64,000 nucleotides of DNA, from contig NZ_JAFBCM010000001.1 in NCBI RefSeq assembly GCF_016907715.1, positions 5,208,001-5,272,000 on the forward strand, read 5' to 3'. Made by a program: the position numbers and the translations under genes. A model generated the notes under the pieces. It searched no databases. It saw only the letters and a list, made by a program, of their open reading frames with translations, and was not told the origin of the DNA. This document shows, piece by piece, positions 1 through 9,056 of the stretch. This stretch comes from Tenggerimyces flavus (GTDB lineage Bacteria; Actinomycetota; Actinomycetes; Propionibacteriales; Actinopolymorphaceae). Every line of letters begins with the position of its first letter. Within the stretch, counting starts at the first letter, position 1.

Positions 1-1
1 G

Positions 2-583
2 TACCGGCACGGCAACGTCGTCGCGGGCGTTCTCCTCCCCTATCTGCGGTCTCGCGGCTGCGTGCTTTCCGAGGCGGAGATCCGTGCGGCGTACCGGTCG
101 TGCACGCTCGGGCGGATCTCGACGTGGGAGCTCTGGGCCGCGCTCGGGGTCGCCGACTCGGCCAGCGACGAGGACTACTGCCAGCGGCACGAGCTGACTC
201 CGGGGGCTCCCAAGCTGCTGGGACGGTTGCGTTCCTCGGGTGTTCGGCTGTTGGCGCTCTCGAACGACGCGGCCGCGTGGTCCGCGTTGCTGCGGGCCCG
301 GTTCGGGCTGGACTCGTACATCGACCGCTGGTTGATCAGCTCCGACCTCGGTGCGCGCAAGCCCGATCCCGCGACCTATCAGGCGGCGATCGCGGCCGCC
401 GGCACACCGGCGTCCGAGATCGTGCTGGTGGACGACCGGCCGACCAACCTCCTTGCCGGCCATGCTGAGGGCCTACGGCCGGTGCTGTTCCACAGTGAGG
501 ACACCGCCGCCAACCCCGCACCGGACCTGGACGCTCCCTCGGCGCACGGGATGGCGGAGCTGTACGAGGTGCTCGCGAGGTAG
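2..583 (+). CDS. HAD-family hydrolase, 5' end cut by the window
   Basis: The reading frame is already open at base 2 and continues in plausible protein through a GTG at 62, so the true start and the nucleophile motif I (DxD) lie outside the window. Visible HAD motifs are the motif II serine in LALSNDAAAW, the motif III lysine in ARKPDP and the motif IV acidic pair in LVDDRPTN. This fits a cytosolic haloacid-dehalogenase-like phosphatase or hydrolase with a helical cap. The substrate cannot be told. It stands alone on the plus strand with 62 bases to the next gene. Confidence 0.85.
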   Translation, partial: YRHGNVVAGVLLPYLRSRGCVLSEAEIRAAYRSCTLGRISTWELWAALGVADSASDEDYCQRHELTPGAPKLLGRLRSSGVRLLALSNDAAAWSALLRARFGLDSYIDRWLISSDLGARKPDPATYQAAIAAAGTPASEIVLVDDRPTNLLAGHAEGLRPVLFHSEDTAANPAPDLDAPSAHGMAELYEVLAR

Positions 584-645
584 CTTGTGACGTACCGGCC
601 GAGGCCAGCACGCCTGCGGCTCCATCCCGTTGTGGAAGGAGTGGC

Positions 646-957
646 GTGCTACCTACCTCTTGGGACGCTTCACAGCTGCTTCGGCGGCTCGGCGTCGATG
701 CCGTGGACATCGCCGACACGCTCGCGGCGCGGCCGTCTGCTGATGACCCGGTCGTGACATGGCTGGTCGAGGAGACGATCGCCTCGATGGGTGTCGCCGT
801 CTCGATCGCTGGTCACCGCGGCTGGCCTGGGCAGCCCGACACTCCCGTGGGGCGACACGTGCCGGTGTGGGCGTATCTCGCGCTGGTGCCGTACGTGCTG
901 GAGTTCCACCGCTCTCGGCGGACGAGTGCGGCGCCTCGCTGGCTCGCCGCCGTTTGA
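646..957 (+). CDS. small protein of unknown function
   Basis: A 103-residue protein that I do not recognise. The GTG start at 646 has a purine-rich GGAAGGAG about six bases upstream. The product is mixed alpha-helical and soluble, with no signal peptide and one hydrophobic stretch (VWAYLALVPYVLEF) near the C-terminus, which could be a buried helix. Its stop codon is the first triplet of palindromic repeat A1. Codon use looks like the neighbours, which supports a real gene, but no function is proposed. Confidence 0.5.
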   Translation: MLPTSWDASQLLRRLGVDAVDIADTLAARPSADDPVVTWLVEETIASMGVAVSIAGHRGWPGQPDTPVGRHVPVWAYLALVPYVLEFHRSRRTSAAPRWLAAV

Positions 958-1005
958 ATGAAGGGCACCTTCATTCGAACCTATTGAATGAAGGTGCCCT
1001 TCATT
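956..1005. repeat. palindromic repeat family A, copies A1 and A2 in opposite orientation
   Basis: A1 (956-976) has arms GAATGAAGG and CCTTCATTC around GCA. A2 (986-1005) has arms AATGAAGG and CCTTCATT around TGC, and is the same element in reverse, followed by AAAAA. The two copies can also pair with each other into one longer stem. The pair begins at the stop codon of the small upstream gene, so it may end that transcript, and it lies 3' of dop on the other strand. Confidence 0.8.
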
Positions 1006-1069
1006 AAAAACGTGGCGGGGTGGCTGTTGTCGAGGGTGGTCCGTGGAGACGGTGTGGCGGGACTTGGCT

Positions 1070-1120
1070 GGGTCGGAGGCACCCTGGTCCGAACCTTTGG
1101 GACCAGGGTGCCCCCGACCC
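1070..1120. repeat. palindromic repeat family B, copy B1
   Basis: A 21-bp inverted repeat with one mismatch: left arm 1070-1090 (GGGTCGGAGGCACCCTGG...) and right arm 1100-1120, around a 9-base loop. It lies between repeats A2 and A3, in the gap downstream of dop. A degenerate second copy is at 5185-5238. No poly-T tract follows, so a termination role is only inferred. Confidence 0.75.
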
Positions 1121-1165
1121 AAACCCACCGGGCACGTTCACGGCCCCAAGCGATGCACCGGACGT

Positions 1166-1190
1166 TTGGATGAAGGGCACCTTCATCCAA
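1166..1190. repeat. palindromic repeat family A, copy A3
   Basis: Perfect 11-bp arms TTGGATGAAGG and CCTTCATCCAA around GCA, with the same ATGAAGGGCACCTTCAT core as A1. It ends 15 bases beyond the dop stop codon on the dop transcript side, so it may act as the dop terminator. Confidence 0.8.
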
Positions 1191-1205
1191 CCGGGCTGCG
1201 GTGGG

Positions 1206-2717
1206 TCAGCCGCCGGTGATGGTGCGGACGAGCTCGTCGGCGGTGCGGCAGCGGTCGAGGAGGTCGCCGACGTGGGCCTTCGTGCCCCGCAGCGGTTCCA
1301 GGGTCGGGACGCGCTGCAGGGACTCGTGGCCTGGCAGGTCGAAGATCACCGAGTCCCACGACGCCGCGGCGATGTGCTCGGCGTACTGGGCCAGGCAGCG
1401 GCCGCGGAAGTATGCGCGGGTGTCCTCCGGGGGACGGGTGATCGCGTGCACGATCTCGGTCTCTGTCAGCAGCCGGTCCATCCGTCCGCGCTCGGCGAAG
1501 CGCTGGTACAGCCCCTTCTCCGGCCGCAGGTCGGTGTACTGCAGGTCGATCAGCTGCAGCTTCGGGCTCCCCCAGTCCAGCGAGTCGCGGGTCCGGTACT
1601 GCTCCAGCACCGAGAGCTTGGCCACCCAGTCCAGCTCCCGCGCCAACGACATCGGATCGGACTCGAGCCGCGACAGCACCGACTCCCAGCGGTCGAGTAC
1701 GTCGCGCGTCTGCGCGTCGGTGTCCGCGCCGGTCCGGTCCTCGACGTACTTGCGCGCCTGCTCGAGGTACTCCAGCTGCACCTGCACCGCTGTGAGCTTC
1801 CGCCCGTTCTTCAACGTCAGCAGGTGCTTCAGCGTCGGGTCGTGTGACACCTCGTGCAGCGACGTCACCGGGTGCTCGATGGACAGGTCCGAGGTCAGGA
1901 AACCGTCCTCGATCATCGACAGCACCAGCGCGGTCGTACCGGCCTTGAGGTACGTCGCGATCTCGGACAGGTTGGCGTCGCCGATGATGACGTGCAGCCG
2001 CCGGTACTTGTCCGGATCGGAGTGCGGCTCGTCGCGGGTGTTGATGATCGGCCGCTTCAACGTGGTCTCGAGGCCCACCTCGACCTCGAAGAAGTCGGCC
2101 CGCTGGGACAGCTGGAAGCCGTGCCGGCTGCCGTCCTGCCCCATCGACACCCTGCCGGCGCCGGCGAACACCTGGCGGGTCACGAAGAACGGCGTCAGAT
2201 GGCGCACGATGTCCGCGAACGGGGTCGAGCGATTCATCAGGTAGTTCTCGTGGCAGCCGTACGAAGCGCCCTTGCTGTCGGTGTTGTTCTTGTGCAGCAG
2301 GATCGGCACCGACAGCGGCGGCTCGGCGGCACGCCGCGCCGCCTCGGCCATGATCCGTTCGCCCGCCTTGTCCCACTTCACCAGGTCACGCGGGTTGGTG
2401 ACCTCCGGAGTGGAGTACTCCGGGTGCGCGTGGTCGACGTACAGCCGCGCGCCGTTGGTGAGGATCGCGTTCGCGAGGCCCACGTCCTCGTCGGTCAGCT
2501 GGCTGTCGTCGGCCAGGTCCCGCGCGAGGTCGAAGCCGCGGGCGTCGCGGAGCGGGTTCTCCTCCTCGAAGTCCCAGCGTGCCCGCCGGGACCGGATCGC
2601 CTGGCCGGCGTACGCGTTCACCACCTGCGAGGACGACAGCATGGGGTTCACCGTGGGCTGACCGGCTACCGAGATGCCGTACTCGGTCTCGATACCCATC
2701 ACCCGGCGCACACTCAT
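1206..2717 (-). CDS. dop: Pup deamidase/depupylase Dop
   Basis: Dop converts the C-terminal Gln of the ubiquitin-like protein Pup to Glu and removes Pup from tagged proteins in the cytosol. The 503-residue product opens with [16 protein letters not shown], the Dop signature (PafA differs here), and carries the glutamine-synthetase-like fold of the carboxylate-amine ligase family. ATG 2717 is chosen over GTG 2729 because GAGGAG lies just before it. The C-terminus [10 protein letters not shown] is intact. In mycobacteria and streptomycetes dop is followed by pup, prcB and prcA. Here it is followed by repeats and then by unrelated genes on the opposite strand. Confidence 0.96.
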   Translation of the reverse strand: MSVRRVMGIETEYGISVAGQPTVNPMLSSSQVVNAYAGQAIRSRRARWDFEEENPLRDARGFDLARDLADDSQLTDEDVGLANAILTNGARLYVDHAHPEYSTPEVTNPRDLVKWDKAGERIMAEAARRAAEPPLSVPILLHKNNTDSKGASYGCHENYLMNRSTPFADIVRHLTPFFVTRQVFAGAGRVSMGQDGSRHGFQLSQRADFFEVEVGLETTLKRPIINTRDEPHSDPDKYRRLHVIIGDANLSEIATYLKAGTTALVLSMIEDGFLTSDLSIEHPVTSLHEVSHDPTLKHLLTLKNGRKLTAVQVQLEYLEQARKYVEDRTGADTDAQTRDVLDRWESVLSRLESDPMSLARELDWVAKLSVLEQYRTRDSLDWGSPKLQLIDLQYTDLRPEKGLYQRFAERGRMDRLLTETEIVHAITRPPEDTRAYFRGRCLAQYAEHIAAASWDSVIFDLPGHESLQRVPTLEPLRGTKAHVGDLLDRCRTADELVRTITGG

Positions 2718-2779
2718 GGGTCTCCTCACCGCTACATCGCCGACCCGCGAGGGGCCGTTACTTCATCGAGCGTACGCGG

Positions 2780-2785
2780 GTTATA
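2780..2785 (-). promoter_or_regulatory. candidate -10 box for dop
   Basis: Minus-strand TATAAC inside the near-palindrome GGGTATAACCC (2778-2788), about 60 bases upstream of the dop start. The same GGGTATAACC occurs upstream of arc at 4891-4900. No convincing -35 box was found, so this is suggestive only. Confidence 0.35.
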
Positions 2786-2881
2786 CCCGTCCGCACGGCG
2801 CCGACCGCCGAATCCGCCCTGGAAAGCAACGAGAGCCGCACGAACCCGGCGGTGGCCGAAGGCCACACAAAACGGCACGGC

Positions 2882-2934
2882 CCAAGACCGACGGGCGCAG
2901 GTGACGATAGTCACCAAGCGCCCGTCAGCCTTGG
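2882..2934 (-). terminator. strong hairpin downstream of arc
   Basis: Nested inverted repeat: CCAAG...CTTGG outside, GACGGGCGC...GCGCCCGTC in the middle and GGTGAC...GTCACC inside around a 4-base loop. It lies 32 bases past the arc stop and before the proposed dop promoter. This suggests arc transcripts end here and dop is transcribed separately. There is no U-tract, as is common in high-G+C actinobacteria. Confidence 0.65.
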
Positions 2935-2965
2935 TCGCGAGGCCTCGCGGCTCTCGTGGACTGCT

Positions 2966-4717
2966 TTACAGGTACTGGCCGGTGTTCGCGATCGTGTCGA
3001 TCGAACGGCCAGCCTCCGCGCCTTGCTTGCCGGAGATGAGCGTACGGATGAACACGATCCGCTCGCCCTTCTTGCCCGAGATCCGCGCCCAGTCGTCGGG
3101 GTTGGTCGTGTTGGGCAGGTCCTCGTTCTCCTTGAACTCGTCGACGCACGCCTGCAGCAGGTGCTGGATGCGAACGCCGCGCTGGTCCAGGTCGAGGTAG
3201 TCCTTGATGGCCATCTTCTTGGCCCGGTTGACGATGTTCTCGATCATCGCGCCGGAGTTGAAGTCCTTGAAGTACAGGACCTCCTTGTCGCCGTTGGCGT
3301 ACGTGACCTCGAGGAAGCGGTTCTCCTCCAGCTCGGAGTACATCCGCTCGACGGTCCGCTGGATCATGCCCTGGACCGTCGCGTCCGGGTTGCCACCGAA
3401 CTCGGCCAGGTCAGCCTCGTGCAGCGGCAGCGACGACAGCAGGAACTTCGAGAAGATGTCCCGCGCCGCCTCGGCGTCCGGTCGCTCGATCTTGATCTTC
3501 ACGTCCAGTCGGCCAGGCCGCAGGATCGCGGGGTCGATCATGTCCTCGCGGTTGGAGGCACCGATCACGATGACGTTCTCGAGGCCCTCGACACCGTCGA
3601 TCTCGCTCAGCAGCTGCGGAACGATGGTGTTCTCCACGTCGGAGGAGACGCCGGAGCCGCGGGTGCGGAACAGCGAGTCCATCTCGTCGAAGAACACGAT
3701 GACCGGCGTGCCCTCGTCGGCCTTCTCCCGCGCCCGCTGGAACACGAGCCGGATGTGCCGTTCGGTCTCACCGACGTACTTGTTCAGCAGCTCGGGGCCC
3801 TTGATGTTGAGGAAGTAGCTCTTCCCCTCCGTCTTGGCGTCCCGCTTCGCGACCTGCTTGGCCAGCGAGTTCGCGACTGCCTTGGCGATCAGCGTCTTGC
3901 CGCAGCCGGGCGGGCCGTACAGCAGGATGCCCTTGGGCGCCTTGAGCTGGTGCTCCTTGAACAGGTCGGCGTGCAGGTACGGCAGCTCGACCGCGTCGCG
4001 GATCTGCTCGATCTGCCCCGGCAGACCGCCGATGTCCTCGTAGCTGATGTCCGGGACCTCTTCGAGGACGAGCTCCTCGACCTCGGACTTCGGAATGCGT
4101 TCGTAGACGTACCCGGACCGCGGCTCGAACAGCAGCGCGTCGCCAGCCCGGATCGGGATGTCCCGCAGCGGCTCGGCGAGCCGTGCGATGCGTTCGTCGT
4201 CGGTGTGCCCGATGACGAGCGCGCGTTCGCCGTCCTCGAGCACCTCCTTTAGCGTGACGACCTCGCCGACCTCTTCGAAGCCGAGCGCGCGCACCACGTT
4301 GAAGGACTCGTTGAGCATGACCTCCTGGCCGCGCCGCAGCTCGTCCAGGTCGATGCTCGGGCTGACGGTGACGCGGAGCTTCCGCCCACCGGTGTAGACG
4401 TCCACGCTCTCGTCGTCGTTGCGCTCGATGAAGATGCCGAAGCTCGCTGGCGGCTGGGCCAGTCGGTCGACCTCTTCCTTGAGCGTGACGATCTGCTCGC
4501 GGGCCTCTCGTAGGGTCGCGGCCAAACGCTCGTTCTGGGCCGTGACATTGGCGAGCATGGCTTGAGCTTCGGCGAGCCTCTGCTCGAGCTGCCGGCCCTC
4601 TCGTGGCTGCTCGGCGAGTCTCCGCCGGAGTGCCGCTACCTCTTCTTCAAGGTACGTGACTTGGCTGGCGAGCTCGGCAGCCGAGCGCGACCCGCGTCGG
4701 TCATCGTGTGCGGGCAC
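2966..4717 (-). CDS. arc: proteasome-activating AAA ATPase Arc/Mpa
   Basis: Hexameric ring ATPase that recognises Pup-tagged proteins through its N-terminal coiled coil, unfolds them and threads them into the 20S proteasome. The 583-residue product shows the coiled coil (about 15-90), OB domains (about 95-240), Walker A GPPGCGKT, Walker [10 protein letters not shown] and an arginine-rich second region of homology. It ends in GQYL, a hydrophobic-Tyr-X motif for docking to the core particle. GTG 4717 is preferred to GTG 4726 because it has GGGGAGG at proper spacing and gives MPAHDD, like streptomycete Arc. The intact tail implies that prcBA exist elsewhere in the genome. Confidence 0.96.
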   Translation of the reverse strand: MPAHDDRRGSRSAAELASQVTYLEEEVAALRRRLAEQPREGRQLEQRLAEAQAMLANVTAQNERLAATLREAREQIVTLKEEVDRLAQPPASFGIFIERNDDESVDVYTGGRKLRVTVSPSIDLDELRRGQEVMLNESFNVVRALGFEEVGEVVTLKEVLEDGERALVIGHTDDERIARLAEPLRDIPIRAGDALLFEPRSGYVYERIPKSEVEELVLEEVPDISYEDIGGLPGQIEQIRDAVELPYLHADLFKEHQLKAPKGILLYGPPGCGKTLIAKAVANSLAKQVAKRDAKTEGKSYFLNIKGPELLNKYVGETERHIRLVFQRAREKADEGTPVIVFFDEMDSLFRTRGSGVSSDVENTIVPQLLSEIDGVEGLENVIVIGASNREDMIDPAILRPGRLDVKIKIERPDAEAARDIFSKFLLSSLPLHEADLAEFGGNPDATVQGMIQRTVERMYSELEENRFLEVTYANGDKEVLYFKDFNSGAMIENIVNRAKKMAIKDYLDLDQRGVRIQHLLQACVDEFKENEDLPNTTNPDDWARISGKKGERIVFIRTLISGKQGAEAGRSIDTIANTGQYL

Positions 4718-4892
4718 CTTCCTCACCTCCCCGGTCCTCGTGCCGTCGGTCGCGGCGGGCGTCGTCGTGCCTGGTGATTCAGTGCTCGACGCGAGCCGCT
4801 CCTCGACCCAGTTCTGACCCTATATCCCGGACCCACCCAAAGGTCCACGTCTGTGTACACGGAACGAGACGCGTCGAACACGAAACACTGTG

Positions 4893-4898
4893 GTTATA
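4893..4898 (-). promoter_or_regulatory. candidate -10 box for arc
   Basis: Minus-strand TATAAC within GGGTATAACC, the same sequence as upstream of dop. It would give a 5' leader of about 165-170 bases. The stretch 4718-5299 holds no gene I can support. It contains this box and the repeats D1 and B2. The short plus-strand frames there have poor composition. Confidence 0.3.
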
Positions 4899-5086
4899 CC
4901 CAGGAGCACGGACTGGAACGTGTATGCGTTCGTTACGGTGTTGGAACGAAACCCGCGTGTCGCCCTCGATGCCCGCGGATCACAGCTCCCATCCCCTGGC
5001 GTGCGGAATCACCGTGGCGCGCTGCGAATGCTGCGGAATGACGCCGCTGGGATTCAGCTATGAGCGGACAGAGCCAGAGCCCATGC

Positions 5087-5166
5087 CCGTGATCATGAAC
5101 GTGATCATGAAGCTGAACTGGTCGTATACGACGGGTTTGCCTTCATGATCACGTACATGATCACGG
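5087..5166. repeat. long palindromic repeat family D, copy D1
   Basis: 26-bp arms (5087-5112 and 5141-5166) with one mismatch. Each arm holds two tandem copies of GTGATCATG-like sequence. The 28-base centre contains GTCGTATACGAC, itself palindromic. It sits between the recB-like gene (3' side) and the arc leader. A second copy with perfect arms is at 41638-41712. Confidence 0.85.
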
Positions 5167-5184
5167 ACAGGTGGCCGCGGAGGT

Positions 5185-5238
5185 TGGGGTGAGGGGCGCC
5201 CTGGTCCCATAGGTTCGGACAAGGGTGCCCCCGACCCA
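5185..5238. repeat. palindromic repeat family B, degenerate copy B2
   Basis: The right part, GGGTGCCCCCGACCC, is identical to B1. The left arm has drifted (GGGGCGCCCTGGTCC), so the hairpin is imperfect. It lies 3' of the recB-like gene, whose stop is at 5300, next to repeat D1. Confidence 0.6.
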
Positions 5239-5299
5239 GGCTCGCGTGCGGTCGCCGCGGCGGGTGGCGGCGGAGCAGGTCGCGGGCAGCGGGTTTGGG

Positions 5300-6205
5300 T
5301 CAGAGGTCGACGGCGGAGGCGCGGGGTGAGGGGGCTTCGGAGTCCACATCGGCCACGTCGGTCTGCTCCGGCAGCGGCGGCGGCGTCCCGCCGAACGACG
5401 GGCAGCGGACCTTGTGGTCGCACCAGTCGCACAGGGCACTGGGGCTCGAGCGCCACTCCCCGGTCGACCGAGCCCGGTCGATCGCCTTCCACACCGCGTG
5501 CAGCTTGCGCTCCGTCGCGAGCAGATCCGCCTCGTCAGGCTCGTACCGCAATACGTGCCCGCTGCCCAGATAGACCAGCTGCAACAGCTTCGGCACCGTC
5601 CCACGCAGCCGCCACAGGACAAGGGCGTAGAAGCGCATCTGGAACATCGCGCGCTGCTCGTACCCCTCCCTCGGCGCCTTGCCAGTCTTGTAGTCCACCA
5701 CCCGGACCGCACCGTTCGGCGCCACGTCCAGGCGGTCGACGTAGCCGCGCAGCAACAGGCCGGAGTCCAGCAGCGACTCGACGTACAGCTCCCGCTCGGC
5801 CGGCTCCAGTCGGGTCGGGTCCTCCAGCGTGAAGTAACCCGAGAGCAACTCCCGCGCCCGAGCGAGGAACGAGTCCACCGTCGTCGAATCGTCGTCGAAC
5901 AGACCCGCCAACTCCGGCTCAGCCTCGACCAGCGCGTCCCACTGCGGCACGAGCAGCTGGTCCGCCTCGTCGAACGTCCGCGACGCCGCCGGCAGGTCGA
6001 ACAGCCGCTCCAGCACCGCGTGCACGACCGTTCCCCGCGCTGCCTCCGGGCTCGGCTTCTCCGGGATCTTGTCGATGACCCGGAACCGATACTTCAGCGG
6101 ACAGCTCAGGAAGTCGCTCGCTCGCGACGGCGACAGCACGCCGAGCACGTCGGGCCGCTCGACCGGGTCGATGGCGGTCCGATGCTCCACGTGTGTCAGG
6201 CCCAT
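5300..6205 (-). CDS. RecB-family PD-(D/E)XK nuclease with a probable Fe-S cluster
   Basis: A 301-residue single-domain nuclease of the RecB/Cas4-like PD-(D/E)XK superfamily. The catalytic region is GYVDRLD...VRVVDYKTGKAP (motifs II-III, Asp and the QxxxY-type helix). One cysteine near the N-terminus (FLSCPLKYRF) and three at the C-terminus (CDWCDHKVRC) match the four-Cys 4Fe-4S arrangement of AddB/Cas4-type nucleases. It is the positional equivalent of the RecB-like gene next to arc and trmI in other actinobacteria. ATG 6205 is chosen because the family motif starts soon after; no clear ribosome-binding site is seen. Its cellular role is unknown, with DNA repair a guess. Confidence 0.85.
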   Translation of the reverse strand: MGLTHVEHRTAIDPVERPDVLGVLSPSRASDFLSCPLKYRFRVIDKIPEKPSPEAARGTVVHAVLERLFDLPAASRTFDEADQLLVPQWDALVEAEPELAGLFDDDSTTVDSFLARARELLSGYFTLEDPTRLEPAERELYVESLLDSGLLLRGYVDRLDVAPNGAVRVVDYKTGKAPREGYEQRAMFQMRFYALVLWRLRGTVPKLLQLVYLGSGHVLRYEPDEADLLATERKLHAVWKAIDRARSTGEWRSSPSALCDWCDHKVRCPSFGGTPPPLPEQTDVADVDSEAPSPRASAVDL

Positions 6206-6332
6206 GTCGACGACTGTAAGGGAGCAAACCGACACAGCCGCGCCTATCCACAGGGAACGCGGCAGGTGTCGGATAGCGTTGCTCGGAATACCAGCGGTAT
6301 TCAGCAGCACACCTCGAGGAGTTCCGACCACC

Positions 6333-7541
6333 GTGGCAGAGCCGCAGCGCTCCGACCAGCCGAGCCCGAGCCCGCAGAACCAGCAGAACCAGCAGGGCGA
6401 CTCGGGTCAGCAGGGCGAGCAGCCCCCGCAGCGTCGCTTCGGCGCGCTCAAGATCGCGCGGATCGCCGGCGTGCCCGTGTACGTCAACGTCTCCTGGATC
6501 TTCGTCGCGCTGCTGATCGCCTACGCGTTCACCGAGCCGGTGCTGAGCGCCATGCCCGAGCTCGGGCCGTGGGCCTACGCCGCCGCCTTCTTCTTCGCGA
6601 TCCTGCTGTACCTCTCGGTGCTCGTCCACGAGATCTCGCACGTGCTCGCCGCCCGCGCGTTCGGGCTGCCCGTGCGCAGCATCACGCTGCAGTTCCTCGG
6701 CGGCGTCTCCGAGATCGAGCGGGAGCCCGACACTCCCTGGCGCGAGTTCGCGGTCGCGGTCGTCGGGCCGCTGACCTCGCTCGCGATCGGCGTGGTCGCG
6801 TACATCGGCCAGAACGTCTTCACCGATCCCCCGCTGCTCTTTCTCATGATCAGCATGCTCGCGACCGCGAACTTCCTCATCGGCTTCTTCAACCTGCTCC
6901 CCGGACTCCCCCTCGACGGCGGCCGGATCCTGCGCGCGATCATCTGGGCGATCAGTCGCAAGCCGCACCTCGGCACGCTCATCGCCGGCTGGGCCGGCCG
7001 CGTCGTCGCCGTCCTGGTCCTGGCGGTGCCGTGGATCTGGTTCGCCGGAACGAACGGGATGCCCAGCATCCTGCACATCGTCTGGAGCGTGCTGATCGCG
7101 ACGTTCCTCTGGGCCGGCTCGACGCAAGCCCTGGTCTCGGCGCGCGTACGCAAGAAGCTCCCCGCCCTGCAGGCGCGGCAGCTGGCCAGGCGCGGCGTCC
7201 CCGTTCCTCCCGAGCTCCCCCTGTCCGAGGCGATCAGGCGCGCCCAGGAGGCGCAGTCTGGCGGACTGGTCGTGGTCGACCCGGGCGGAAGGCCGGTCGG
7301 ACTGGTCAGCGAGGCGGCCGTCCTCGCGACCCCAGAGCACCGCCGCCCGTGGGTCGCGGTCGGCGACGTGGCGCGGCGGATCGAGCCCGGACTCGTGATC
7401 AGCGCCGACCTCACCGGCGAGGCGCTGATCCAGGCGATGAGTGGCACGCCGAACTCGGAGTACCTCCTGGTGGAGCCCGACGGACAGGTGTACGGCATCC
7501 TCGCCTCGGGCGACGTCGACAAGGCGTTCGCCAAAGCCTGA
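6333..7541 (+). CDS. site-2 protease family (M50) membrane metalloprotease with CBS pair
   Basis: A 402-residue intramembrane zinc protease. After a polar, Gln-rich N-terminus come several membrane helices. The zinc motif is HEISH (about residue 98) and the third ligand lies in LPLDGGRIL. The C-terminal third looks like a tandem CBS domain (GLVVVDPGGRPVGLVSE and YLLVEPDGQVYGILASGD), which in this family binds nucleotides and gates activity. GTG 6333 has GAGGAG upstream; the frame extends further but overlaps the divergent nuclease gene. It is followed after 38 bases by trmI. The protein target is unknown. Confidence 0.9.
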   Translation: MAEPQRSDQPSPSPQNQQNQQGDSGQQGEQPPQRRFGALKIARIAGVPVYVNVSWIFVALLIAYAFTEPVLSAMPELGPWAYAAAFFFAILLYLSVLVHEISHVLAARAFGLPVRSITLQFLGGVSEIEREPDTPWREFAVAVVGPLTSLAIGVVAYIGQNVFTDPPLLFLMISMLATANFLIGFFNLLPGLPLDGGRILRAIIWAISRKPHLGTLIAGWAGRVVAVLVLAVPWIWFAGTNGMPSILHIVWSVLIATFLWAGSTQALVSARVRKKLPALQARQLARRGVPVPPELPLSEAIRRAQEAQSGGLVVVDPGGRPVGLVSEAAVLATPEHRRPWVAVGDVARRIEPGLVISADLTGEALIQAMSGTPNSEYLLVEPDGQVYGILASGDVDKAFAKA

Positions 7542-7579
7542 GCCAAGGCCGAGCCCGCACCACCGCTAGGAGTCGTTCG

Positions 7580-8455
7580 TTGTCTGATCGTTCTCGCCTG
7601 CTCGAAGCCGGGGATCAGGTCCGCCTGGAGGACCCGAAGGGCAAGCGGCACCTGATCACGCTGGTCCCGGGGAAGATCTTCCATACCCACAAGGGCGGCA
7701 TCGCGCTCGACGACCTGATCGGCAAGCCGGACGGCATCGTCGCGAAGTCGACCGGTGGCGTCGAGTACCTGGTGATAAGACCGCTGCTCGCCGACTACGT
7801 CGTCGCGATGCCGCGCGGCGCGGCCGTGATCTACCCCAAGGACGCCGCGCAGATCCTGGTCATCGCGGACATCTTCCCCGGCGCGCACGTCATCGAGGCC
7901 GGCGCGGGATCGGGCGGGCTGACGTCGTACCTGCTCCGCGCCGTCGGCCCGTCAGGACGGGTCACGTCGTACGAACGGCGCGAGGACTTCGCCGCGATCG
8001 CCAAGAAGAACGTCGAGCGCTTCCTGCACGGCGAGCAGCCGCACTGGTCCCTCGTGGTGGGCGACCTGGTGGAGTACGAGGGCGACGCGGCCGCCGACCG
8101 GGTGATCCTCGACATGGTCGATCCGTGGAACTGCGTCGAGTGGGCCGCCGGGGTACTGGTGCCGGGTGGCGTGCTGTGCGCGTACGTCGCGACGACCACG
8201 CAGATGGCGAGGTTCGTCGAGACCGTTCGCGTACACAACGGCTTCACCGAGCCGCACGCCGAGGAGACCATGGTCCGCTCCTGGCACGTCGAAGGGCTGG
8301 CGGTCCGTCCCGACCACCGGATGATCGGGCACACCGGATTTCTCGTGATCACCAGGAGGCTCGCGCCGGGCTTCATCGCGCCGCGCAAGAAGCGGCGCCC
8401 CGCCCCCGGCGCGTACGGCGAGCAGTACACCGGACCGCGGCCCTCTGGCGAGTAA
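7580..8455 (+). CDS. trmI: tRNA (adenine-58-N1)-methyltransferase TrmI
   Basis: Methylates N1 of A58 in the T-loop of tRNA with S-adenosylmethionine. The 291-residue product has the N-terminal beta domain and a Rossmann domain with the SAM loop VIEAGAGSGGLTSYLL (about residue 103) and the motif DMVDPW. The tail is basic and Arg/Pro-rich. The start is TTG 7580, preceded at seven bases by TAGGAG. Actinobacterial trmI commonly lies beside the arc-dop proteasome genes, as here. Confidence 0.94.
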   Translation: MSDRSRLLEAGDQVRLEDPKGKRHLITLVPGKIFHTHKGGIALDDLIGKPDGIVAKSTGGVEYLVIRPLLADYVVAMPRGAAVIYPKDAAQILVIADIFPGAHVIEAGAGSGGLTSYLLRAVGPSGRVTSYERREDFAAIAKKNVERFLHGEQPHWSLVVGDLVEYEGDAAADRVILDMVDPWNCVEWAAGVLVPGGVLCAYVATTTQMARFVETVRVHNGFTEPHAEETMVRSWHVEGLAVRPDHRMIGHTGFLVITRRLAPGFIAPRKKRRPAPGAYGEQYTGPRPSGE

Positions 8456-8474
8456 CCCATCCTCGCGCTGTGAC

Positions 8475-9017
8475 CTACGTGGTCGTGAACTGCAGCCAGG
8501 TGTCCGGCGGGCGACCCTCGACCGGCGGATCGTCGTACGTCGTCCACGCGTCGCCGACGAAGTCCGACGCCACCTGGGTCCAGAAGCGCTCCACGCCGGG
8601 GTTGTAGCGCTGGTAGGCGATCCGCCAGCGGCCAGGGAACTTGGCGATGGCCTGGCGCGCGGCCTCGCGGCCGACGCCGGTACGGCGAAGTGCGCGGACG
8701 ACGAAGAAGTCGTCGATCGTCATGCTCCCGTCTTCGTGCGGGTCGGTCATGACGAAGCCGCCGAGGCTGCCGGCGGCGGTGATCAGCCAGGCGCGGTGCT
8801 CGGGCTTCGCGCCGGTGCGGAACTCGTCGAGGCGCCGGTTGTTGAACGTGCCATCGGGATTCGGCATCAGGCCGTACGCCTCGGACATGTCGTAGCGGTA
8901 CAGCTGGCCCAGGTTCTCCAGGACGGCTCGGTCGTGGCGGCTCGCGGAAACGAGCTCGACCGGGGACGAAGGCGGGCGGGCAGGTTGGGTGATCATCTCT
9001 GCGGGCACGTCCGCCAT
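8475..9017 (-). CDS. GNAT-family acetyltransferase
   Basis: A 180-residue protein with a GNAT acetyl-CoA-binding signature (FVVRALRRTGVGREAARQAI, with RxxGVG at the pyrophosphate loop) followed by a beta strand and a helix typical of the fold. Most similar in layout to predicted acetyltransferases of unknown substrate. ATG 9017 is used; an internal ATG at 8996 is possible. It converges on trmI with a 19-base gap and has no partner gene. Confidence 0.8.
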   Translation of the reverse strand: MADVPAEMITQPARPPSSPVELVSASRHDRAVLENLGQLYRYDMSEAYGLMPNPDGTFNNRRLDEFRTGAKPEHRAWLITAAGSLGGFVMTDPHEDGSMTIDDFFVVRALRRTGVGREAARQAIAKFPGRWRIAYQRYNPGVERFWTQVASDFVGDAWTTYDDPPVEGRPPDTWLQFTTT

Positions 9018-9056
9018 CTTGTCAGCGGACGCGCCCGTGTCCCATTGGATATCCGG

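Noticed and set aside
958-1205. A pup gene downstream of dop
   Set aside because: No minus-strand frame here has the charged, Gly-Gly-Gln/Glu-ending composition of Pup. The short frames consist of repeat sequence.
4853-5041. Short plus-strand frames upstream of arc
   Set aside because: Composition is unlike the neighbouring genes, there is no ribosome-binding site and they overlap the likely arc leader.
5414-8455. 1013-residue plus-strand frame that ends with TrmI
   Set aside because: Only the last 291 residues are real. The preceding part is antisense to the RecB-like gene and out of frame with the protease gene; TTG 7580 has a good ribosome-binding site.
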